Shown here: piece after piece, positions 56,310-64,000 of the stretch
How the letters are laid out: each line of letters begins with the position of its first letter
Position numbering within the stretch: the stretch's first letter is position 1
DNA from: Haematobia irritans
Lineage: Eukaryota; Arthropoda; Insecta; Diptera; Muscidae
Assembly: GCF_050003625.1 (NCBI RefSeq)
Contig: NC_134398.1
Location: forward strand, 57,621,641 to 57,685,640
Direction: 5' to 3'
Length of the DNA: 64,000 nucleotides
Program-made: the position numbers and the translations under genes
The notes under the pieces: generated by a model
Seen by the model: only the letters and a program-made list of their open reading frames with translations
Databases searched by the model: none
Told to the model about the DNA's origin: nothing

Positions 56310-57163
56310 CAGTGTTGCCAGGTGATTTTGGATTCTTCCCCCAAAATCTTAAGAAAAAAACCCCTAAATTGGTCTAGACATTTTTCAAAAACCCCCAAAA
56401 AATTTAAAAATGTTAATAAGCCAAAAAGGTGTACCAAATTTCGTTAAAAAATCCTGCAGTGATACACTTTGCAAATTAAATGTAACACAAATATATATAC
56501 TGAAAGATTTTTCTTTTCTGAAGAACAAAATTTCTTTTGAAGTAAATAAAAATCAGTAGATAACGTCATTATACCACTATCCACAAATTCGGGTTTATTT
56601 GTCTAAAATTTCGTTCCTGAGGAAAGTAATTTTTCTATGGGTATAATAATAAAATGTATATCAATATAAAGAGCAGACAAAACAATATAATTCAATGTAT
56701 AAATCTTTCAAATCAAATTAATTAAAACAACGGCTTATAAAATATAATTAATAGAAATAAAAAATAAACAAAAATTAAAGTTCAGTAAATATATACATTA
56801 TTCGCCAAAATTGTAGGCGTGAAATTATGAGACCAATAATTTAATGTTACAATACCATTATCTTAATTTATTTTTAATTGTATCAAATATTAAAAATGCA
56901 CCTTCAACAGATGCGTTTAAAACAGAATGTCATTGCTTAACATACTTGCTTGTATTTAAGTACATGGGTTGACTTCCCTCATTTTTTTCAAAATTCATGC
57001 CAGAATTGTTCTAAATTTTGTTGAGAATTGCTCCACTTTATAGGGTCTAAAATAATTTTTTACCCCCAAAAATCCCCCCAAATAAATGTTACCCCTAAAA
57101 ATCCCCCTAAACGTGTAAAAAACCCCAAAATTTGGGGGGAAAACCCCCAACCTGGCACCACTG
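56310..57163. mobile_element. hAT-L: hAT-type MITE with C/G-run ends
   Basis: CAGTGTTGCCAGGT and ACCTGGCACCACTG (14 bp, one mismatch), with perfect 8-bp duplication GTGTGGCA (56302-56309, 57164-57171). Subterminal regions have repeated CCCCCAAAA / CCCCTAAA runs on both sides (56340-56400, 57060-57150). 854 bp, no coding capacity. Confidence 0.9.
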
Positions 57164-57499
57164 GTGTGGCACTTAAGTGTGATTGCACTCAACAACAACA
57201 ATTACCAGCAGTTGGCATTAGCTCAAGAGAATTGAGAAAGTACCAAATAAGAGAATACCAAACTGATGTGTCATTGCTTTACTACGGTGTTTTCGAAAGA
57301 CCAACACTCATACTAACAGACACCGACGATCGTCGGTTGCATTGGTTTGTATTACAGAAAAAGGTGCTAAGATCTAAAATACCTCGTGGGAGTGAGAAAA
57401 GCAAGAAATATGAAAAATGCAATTAGCCAGGAAAGAAAACTTGTTTTATGTGTGTATCTAAGATTTCGTTTGGGAGGAAAGAAATAATTTTTGCGTGTA

Positions 57500-58103
57500 T
57501 ATTGCAAAATTAATTAATTTTAATTGCAATTCATTTATTTTGTTTTAGTTTAATTTCAAATCTTTTTACGAAATTTCACTCAGTCTAATAAAATTTTCTT
57601 TATTCCAAGTATGCCTCTAAAATTTCATGAACTGAAGGTGGGTATACAATTCAGTGCTAGCTTTAACGGAAGAACATATTCGTACACTTATCAAAAACAG
57701 TAAGACCTGCAGCGTTCTTCTTATGAGAATTGCTTTTTATATTTCGGGATTGTCGAGCTCTAGTGTTGCATTCTGTCAACTGACAGGTCTATAGTAAGGC
57801 TTGGGATTTTTGAGGTTATACGTTTTCACAACGCTCTGACATTCGAGCTAGGGTGTCCAAATAACCAGTTTTATCCGAAAGTCACACTTTTGTAAAAACC
57901 GGTTTTCTGTTTTTTATATTGCCCATAACTGGTTAAAATCGAAAAATATAAGTGAGAAATGAGTTTTAAACTGATTTTAGTCTTAAACCAACAAAGAAAT
58001 AAAAATTCATTGTAATAAACTAAAACTTAAAAAAAAAACATAGGACTAATGTGCGCTGTACTTCTAGTGTAATAAACAAAATGAAATGTCTCTCTTTGCA
58101 AAC
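57500..58103. other. Unassigned interval
   Basis: AT-rich with no recognised terminal repeats; the 57590-57900 part may be host DNA. No coding exon supported. Confidence 0.35.
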
Positions 58104-59255
58104 CAGCGTTGCCAGAATTGTTTCACCAAAAACCGCTAGATTTGCCCAAAAAATAGCTAAAAAAAGCTAAAAAAGCTAAAAAAATGCTAAAAAATAGCTA
58201 GAAAAAAAGCTAAATTTTTTTGTATCAAAAGTCACAGTTTTGATTGAAATTTAACAAACTTAAAGGCTTTATTTCACTTACAATGCATATTACGTTCATT
58301 TTAATTCCACTTCTGTGAGACTGTAACAATATCTAAGGCATATTAGCTCTGTTTGCGTATTCGATACATTTTGATTACTATCACAAATTTTTTACTGGAA
58401 GTCCTTCGTTTTGTGGGAGCTACCTTCCCAACACCTCTATTTTATTTACTTGTTATTTTAAAATATTAAATGATCTAAGCATGCTTTGGATTTGGTAAAA
58501 AAATGATTTGTCATTTTTTTAAATAAAATTTTAGTTTGGATTTGAAATTGCGAAAAATTCGAAATACATTACTTTTATTTAAATAGTAGAAAATACCTAT
58601 AGTTTACATTTCCCAGTAAAATCATTTTCCTTTTCTTCATGAGCTATCAAAGTGCTTTAAAAACGTGCTAACGCCAACATAAATTTCCAAATTCAGACTC
58701 GACTTCAAGTAGAAATTATTGTATATATACGTTTTTAAAATAAAGTGTTGAAAAACATCTTCTATTTTTGATGCAAAAACTCCTCACATTTAAAGACTAT
58801 TTCATTAATTCTTCCTTCTTTTATGAAAACATACCCATTTTTAAGTTGAGTTAAATGATAATATTCCCAATAATTTACTGACAGTTTATCTAACAAATTT
58901 GTATGGTAATAGTAGATTTAAAGTTTACGATAACTTTTATGTATATAATGAAAAAAACTTTACAACAAGGTGTATTTGCTACAAAAATGCCCGCATAATG
59001 GCTGGACTCTTTATTAATGTTTCAACTGAGCTTTGAAATATGTGGAAACCCTTATACTTGCAGCAAGGCTTAGATAAAAACGCCGATTTATCCATATTTC
59101 AATAGAAACATGTCGAAAATAAAAAAAGCCAAAAATAGCTAAAAGGGTCATGAAAAAAGCCAGAAAAAAAGCTAAAACTAAATGCATTTTTTTCCCGCTA
59201 AACGACTTCAAAAAAAGCCAAATCTAGCGGGAAAAAAGCTAAATTGGCAACGCTG
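58104..59255. mobile_element. hAT-K2: second copy of hAT-K, inverted
   Basis: CAGCGTTGCCAGAATTGTTT to AAATTGGCAACGCTG, flanked by perfect 8-bp duplication TTGCAAAC (58096-58103, 59256-59263). Relative to K1 it is reversed. It has the same AAAAAGCTAAA-type subterminal arrays and a shorter C-MITE remnant (about 58610-58840). 1152 bp, no transposase. Confidence 0.9.
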
Positions 59256-59263
59256 TTGCAAAC

Positions 59264-61388
59264 GATATTTTCGTTTAATTTTAATGAATCTACAGGCTGA
59301 AAATACTGATGGTAGATGCCGGAATATACGTCTTCAGTGTATTGTATATACTAAAAAAAAAAAATATTTCTTATCTGAGCAGCGAAATTTTAGATAAACG
59401 ACAATTTCTTTTGATTCTAAAAAATTTATTTAAAAGTAAATAAGAAAGATTTAAGACAATCATTACTAATAAATTCGAGTTTTTCTTTCAAAGAAAATAC
59501 TTTACATCAAAGCGGAATTTCATTTGGCTAAAAATTTGTTCTGAAGTAAAATACGTTTTCTTTGGGTGCAAGACGCTTCCAACTTTATTCAAGAGTACGA
59601 TACGTGTGATTAGTGAAATCATCTTGTACTGAAAACGTGTTGTAGTACATCCATGTCAAAAATTTGATTTTCGAAAGAAGTATATGACAAAGTTGACAGA
59701 ACTTTCATTGAAATGCCGACGGTCAAAAAACGGTTTCTCGATAAATCGAAAATACCAATTTTTCACTATCCGGTTTCAGTTTGTACAATTGAATCCAATT
59801 ATTGTCCTTCATATACTTGCCCAATAAGCTCGAATAAATATTGTAATAACATGTATTATAATTAATTTGGACGTACAACCAGTCTGGTTTGATATCAGAC
59901 TAACATAAACCAAACAAATTTCAATCAGAAAAATTACTAGAACTAATTAAACTTTTACTTAGGTCAATTATTTTCTAATTGTCACCGGTGATTCATGTTA
60001 TTAGATCAATTAATTTCGTGATTGAAACCAAAAATTATAGTTTTCTGTACACGAGCAAAAAAAGAAACCACAAAAAAAGTCAAACTGCCTTCATGTTTAA
60101 GCCTCTAGGGCCCAGACTTTTTAAGCTTAACTAACAAGTTTAGCCATTAGAGGGTTTACAGTTGAACCTCACTTTTGTCGTTCAATATTGAACCTGCATT
60201 TGCGTACTTCCTTAACAATAGAATTATGAATTTTTTAAATGTAAATTCATTTTCCAGTCCGGTCCATTGAGAACAATTGTCTTAAAACTTTTAATTTCTT
60301 ATTCACGTAGTTGATGGATTTTGTATTTTGTTTTTTATCTTTTCTTCTTTTGAAATTAATTTTCCATAATAAAGTTGAATGGGCCTTTGTGGAAAACAGA
60401 AACTCCAAACTAAAATCTTCTTAAAAGCAATTGGACAATTTCAAAAATATTCATTTTATTCTAGGTCACTTTTATATGGTAAGCGCATAAATTTTGCATG
60501 ACCAATCTTCGTGCTACCTTTGCAAAACACATTTTCCTTTTATTTTTCCTCTCAGCTCGCTTCGTGACCGTCTGTGATTATGTTCATACATATAAATATT
60601 CGGACCTTTGCTACAGACATACATAAATATAAATTCAAAAGAGCTAACAAGTTTCTCCATTACGGTGTACCTTAATCCGATTGTGAAACCCTGATAGAGA
60701 CCAGCTAACAACTAAAGCAGGAGCAAAAGCAGCATCGTCCAAAACATCAGAGGCAGCAGAAAAAAAACACGAACATAGAACGCAATATCCTTGCATTTAT
60801 ACAATTTCCATATTTTAAATTTAGCAAAGCAAAATGAAGCAATAAAGTAGGGTGGGAAACTCGAAAACCATAGATAGGGAAGGGAAATCTTTAATGTTAT
60901 CTAGAAATTACAAGATTTCTATACAGAAAATATTTTCATGCTCGGACATCTTAAGCATATTTAACAGGTCTCGACTGCTCTTCCCATTGTGTTGAAAAAA
61001 AAAAAAAACAATTGAATGTTCTTGCGAATGTTTTGCAGGAAAGCCCGGAAAACCAACGAGAATGAGGAAACGGAAATTCAATCTTTGACTACTTTTTTCT
61101 TATTCGGTACACATATCGAATTTTCATCCGTTTAAAGAATGCATTCGCATGAATTGAGAAATTGAACATTCCCATCTTATGGTCATGGTCTGTGGAGTGG
61201 TGAGATAAGGCTTTATTTAAATATGCCAGGTGTTTCATTATCAAATTGGTTTCATTGCATTTACATACCGCTAGGCACTTTCTAGTCACTGTGATACTCG
61301 TTTCAATATTTTTGGTATGACATCCTGACCAGAGAATGAAGTCGCCGATGATTGTTGTATTCTATTCAAATTTTAAAGTTTTCCCCCA
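59264..61388. other. Unassigned 2.1-kb interval
   Basis: Mostly without repeats shared in the window. 59930-60050 has AATTAATTT / GATCAATTAATT motifs like MITE E. 60500-61340 has more balanced composition (GCAGGAGCAAAAGCAGCATC near 60719) and might include host regulatory or exonic DNA. Nothing is firm enough to call. Confidence 0.35.
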
Positions 61389-62471
61389 CACGCAGAGAAG
61401 AAACATGATTGTCACAATCATATTCGAAGAGCAAAATAATATGATAGGGGCTATTTTTGTGGCGACCATGTAACATTTTCACCTGCAACCATGTTGGCTC
61501 AGTGAACATGGTTCTAAGAAAAATAAAATTGTCCTCAACTAAAATGTTATTATATTGATAATAAATAATTTTGTTTGAATCAAAAGACAATGACCACGAT
61601 ATGGTATTCGTCAAAAATGGGCTTCTTCCATTTAAAAGAACATTGTCACCACCTAAAATGCTTTGATCTTTATGAAAAGACTTTTTTCGTCGTCGAAAAA
61701 AGGATGCCTCTTGAGAAAAGAAAATACAAAATTAACTTTATTTATTTTTATTTATTTAAAAATTAAATCATTGCTTATTTGTATTTATAATGTCGTGCAA
61801 GCAAATATCATATATTTTTACACACTCTATTTTAATTATTCCATATTTATTTCGTGCCCATCAAATGTACCAACGCAGACATCATGTAACTGCAAATAAA
61901 AATAAATTATACCATATATCAAAATGCAGAACAAAAAACAGGTAAATTTTTTCAATTACACTTTCCTTTTCTGTATTCACATAAAACCACGTGCCACTTC
62001 TGAATAAATAAATTAACACAAAATACACTAATTCCGTATTCTCCGTCCATTACAAGATCAATGATCAATGAATATTTTTATAAAATTATTTTCGCTGCAA
62101 AAAAATTTAAAAAATTAAATGGTCACGAAAATAATGTACATGGTCTTGATGGACATGTAATGCTTCTGGACATGTCTATACGTAACCTATAAAAAATACT
62201 TTTTTCCCTGCAAAAAATTAAAAAATTGAATGGTCAGGTATATGATTTTCCCGACCATTTAATGGTCTCAAATTCTATCATTTTAAATAATAAATAGAAC
62301 ATGCTTGTGGCATTTGAGAACCATTTAAATACTTATTGTCAGCATATATTTTTCTCCGCTCGATAATTATTTTTACAAATACAAAATATATGGTTTTCGC
62401 GACAATTACATACTCTAGATAAGCATTAAATGGATGCGGCAACCATGTCCAAACATGTTTTTCGGTGCGTG
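61389..62471. mobile_element. MITE U2, long form
   Basis: CACGCAGAGAAGAAACATGA (61389) to CATGTTTTTCGGTGCGTG (62471), with CA flanks (61387-61388, 62472-62473). Ends and scattered CATG/ACATGG motifs resemble U1. The central 61620-62200 may contain unrelated insertions, so a single-element reading is provisional. Confidence 0.5.
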
Positions 62472-62473
62472 CA

Positions 62474-62854
62474 CACTCATTTAGTATCAAGTTTCTATAT
62501 CAATTGTGAAAAATCTTCGCTTGGAAGAAATGAATGAATTGTAAATTAGATTGTAAGATTGGTTATCCGAATGGTTTTGAGATTAGTTGTAAAATCTCAA
62601 AACCATTCGGATAACCCCTTGATTTTATAATGGATAGTTTCCCGCCGTCGAATAGACAATTTTATATCGGCTTAGCCGTCAAGCCGCCGCGTCGACGACA
62701 AAAATGTAGTGTCAGCCACTGCCGACAAAAATGAGTCCGCTTCATTCTCTAATCCTGACCATCTTTTTATTATTTTATTGTTTATTTTTAAACGTTATAA
62801 ATATAATATAAACTTTGATTTTTTAACTGTTAATTCCAATGTATCTATATATAT
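62474..62854. other. Unassigned, with short inverted repeat
   Basis: 62574-62616 contains 'ggttttgagattagttgtaaaatctcaaaacc', an 11-bp-arm hairpin extended by ATCCGAATGG/CCATTCGGAT. A GTCGACG/CCGCC-rich patch lies at 62640-62720. No gene recognised. Confidence 0.4.
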
Positions 62855-63195
62855 ATATAAAATTCAATCTATGTTTGTTTATTTGGTTATTTGTTTGGCT
62901 GTTTGATTGTTTGTTTGTATGTTCCGAGTTGGCTCCGAAACGGCTGAACCGATTTACTTGAAACTTTCAGAGATCGTAGGGGGCGTTCATGTGGTGAAAA
63001 TAGGAGACCTAATTTTTTGACACCTGGTCGTGGAGGGGGACCTCGCCTTTATCGGACTTTTTGAAAATTTGACCAAAGTTGACCGATTTGCTTGAAATTT
63101 TCATTGAAGGTTAGGGTTGATATCTAGACAAAGATCCGCTACTTTATATTTCGATATTTGGTGGCGGAGGGGACCTCCCCTTTGTTATTAAAGTA
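62855..63195 (+). repeat. Dispersed repeat with 'ctccgaaacggctgaaccgat'
   Basis: Runs from TATATATATATA (62848) through TTTGTTTGTTTGTATGTTCC, GGCTCCGAAACGGCTGAACC, CGATTTACTTGAAACTTTC and 'ggaggggacctccccttt'. I recognise this phrase from repeats common in insect genomes but cannot assign a superfamily. It is interrupted at 63196 by the second DD37E copy. Confidence 0.5.
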
Positions 63196-64000
63196 AAGGG
63201 TGATACGGTCAAAATTTGGTCAAGGGAAAACGCGTGTAAATCGGTGAAATCGTTTATTTAAAAAATCAAATTAAATTTCTTTTTCAAGTTCAATTAGTAT
63301 AAAATTCAGGAAAAATATTCAGTTAGGCTTTCGCTTTTCCAAATCCGAATTGCCGGGTCTCACGCTTGACACCTGCCATCAGATTTTGTACAGCCACCTT
63401 GTCCACCTTCTTCGCCGCAGAAAGCCAGTTTGCCTTGAACTGCTGCTCGTCCTTAGCAGTTTTTTTGGTCTTCTTTAGGTTCCGCTTGACAATAGCCCAG
63501 TATTTCTCAATTGGGCGGAGCTCTGGCGTGTTGGGAGGGTTCTTGTCCTTGGGAACCACCTGCACGTTGTTGGCGGCGTACCACTCCATGGCCTTTTTAC
63601 CGTAATGGCAAGATGCCAAATCCGGCCAAAACAGTACGGAACAACCGTGTTTCTTCAGGAAAGGCAGCAGACGTTTATTCAAACACTCTTTCACGTAAAT
63701 TTCTTGGTTGACAGTCCCGGAAGCTATGAAAGTGCTGCTTTTCAAGCCACAGGTAAAGATGGCTTGCCAAACCAGCTATTTCTTTGCGAACTTTGACAGT
63801 TTTATGTGCTTGAAAATATCTGCTACCTTTACCCTTCCTTTTGCCGTATAAAACTCCTGTCCCGGAAGCTGCTTGTAGTCGGCTTTGACGTAGGTTTCGT
63901 CGTCCATTACCACGCAGTCAAACTTCGTCAGCATCGTCGTGTACAGCCTCCGGTATCGCGCTTTGGCCGTCGTATTTTGTTTATCATCGCGATTTGGAGT
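63196..64000 (-). mobile_element. DD37E transposon, copy 2, cut by window end
   Basis: TA at 63194-63195, then the same terminal repeat as copy 1 (AAGGGTGATACGGTCAAAAT). It aligns with copy 1 to the window edge. The other end lies outside. Confidence 0.92.
63323..64000 (-). pseudogene. DD37E transposase, copy 2, in-frame stop, partial
   Basis: The C-terminal 140 codons (63745-63323) are open: FWPDLASCHYG with the second Asp, then LRPIEKYW with the Glu 38 positions on, ending in a basic GFGKAKA tail. Upstream the frame continues to the window end but has a TAG where copy 1 has a Tyr codon (near 63773, in KK-Y-LVW). Copy 2 keeps the four bases that copy 1 lost next to this site. The N-terminus is outside the window. 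Confidence 0.9.

Larger units (their letters stand above)
55400..57344. mobile_element. hAT-M: hAT-type element holding hAT-L
   Basis: Perfect 8-bp duplication GTTTGTAT (55392-55399, 57345-57352) splits the TP phrase 'ctacattGTTTGTATtacag'. The ends are imperfect: CAAAGAACTGCAACCGGTGG versus CAATGCAACCGACG (complement of the right end), sharing TGCAACCG with a gap. About 1.08 kb without L. It contains degraded 29-bp-type units (55745-55970). A frame next to the right end (57172-57340) has unusually balanced composition, see findings. Confidence 0.75.
54127..57497 (+). mobile_element. TP6: tRNA-pair MITE expanded by three hAT insertions
   Basis: CACACAAAGAAAACAAAAAA to 'gggaggaaagaaataatttttgcgtg', TA at 54125-54126 and 57498-57499. 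The TP body is read in three pieces: 54127-54280, 54932-55399 and 57353-57497. These are separated by hAT-N and by hAT-M, which itself contains hAT-L. Degenerate tRNA-like modules at 55119-55180 (minus) and 55273-55350 (plus). Confidence 0.8.

Noticed and set aside
1..64000. LTR or LINE retrotransposon coding regions
   Set aside because: No reverse transcriptase, gag or integrase motifs recognised in any of the translated frames read.

Overview
The window is TE-dense animal DNA with no intact protein-coding gene. It fits a calyptrate (muscid-type) fly such as Stomoxys, Haematobia or Musca. The grounds are AT-rich sequence full of dipteran mini-me-like repeats (a (TA)n tract, a core containing GAGTCGATCTA, then a (GTCY)n tract), DD37E and mariner transposase relics, tRNA-derived SINEs, and many short inverted-repeat elements. 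The species assignment is inference. Elements are named here by code: MM-L / MM-S = long and short mini-me-like repeats; CP = CATATG-rich TA-flanked MITE; TP = tRNA-pair TA-flanked MITE; C, D, E, U = other TA-flanked MITEs; hAT-K, L, M, N, P, Q, T = elements with 8-bp target duplications; X, W, Z = other terminal-repeat elements; J = tRNA-headed SINE. || Layout. 1-3200: MM-S1, a CCCAGC-ended element (W1) and MITE C1. 3410-6725: a 3.3-kb element with about 32-bp terminal repeats (X), holding a complete but frameshifted DD37E transposon (4690-5954). 6726-9225: CP1 and TP1. 9500-16200: three long mini-me copies, one (12823-14694) inserted inside CP2, which itself sits inside another mini-me copy; MM-L1 and MM-L2 form a large inverted pair. 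18130-24545: two further mini-me copies broken by MITEs D1, C2, C3 and by hAT-K1. 24800-25685: TP2. 27004-28424: element Z with a duplicated intron-like segment. 29678-32722: CP4, then hAT-T1 (containing a full mini-me copy and MITE D2) and hAT-T2. 33158-35565: CP5 holding a palindromic hAT (P) and a SINE that itself holds another hAT (Q). 36600-37900: the only clearly TE-poor stretch, with a possible promoter and non-coding first exon. 38915-42530: TP3, MM-S2, MM-S3, MITE E2. 42800-43731: frameshifted mariner. 43835-49630: MITEs C5/U1/C6, D3, D4, mini-me and SINE pieces. 49833-52786: TP4 and TP5 in inverted orientation. 54127-57497: TP6 containing hAT-N and hAT-M, with hAT-L inside M. 58104-59255: hAT-K2. 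61389-62471: MITE U2. 63196-64000: a second DD37E copy running off the end. || How the parts relate. None of the mobile elements seen encodes an intact enzyme, so all would depend on transposases from elsewhere. The window contains related copies of many interrupted sequences, so several insertions can be read against an 'empty' copy. This supports 2-bp duplications (TA, sometimes CA or TG) for the MITE families and 8-bp duplications for the hAT-type families, and gives a relative order of insertion. || The most unusual content is a family of TA-flanked MITEs carrying two head-to-head tRNA-like modules with Pol III box A/B motifs (TP1-TP6), and an exact 153-bp internal period in the mini-me-like families that keeps a 51-codon frame open for hundreds of codons. 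I see no evidence of a bacterial-type system, CRISPR or host gene cluster. All calls come from reading by eye; percent identities and database matches were not computed.
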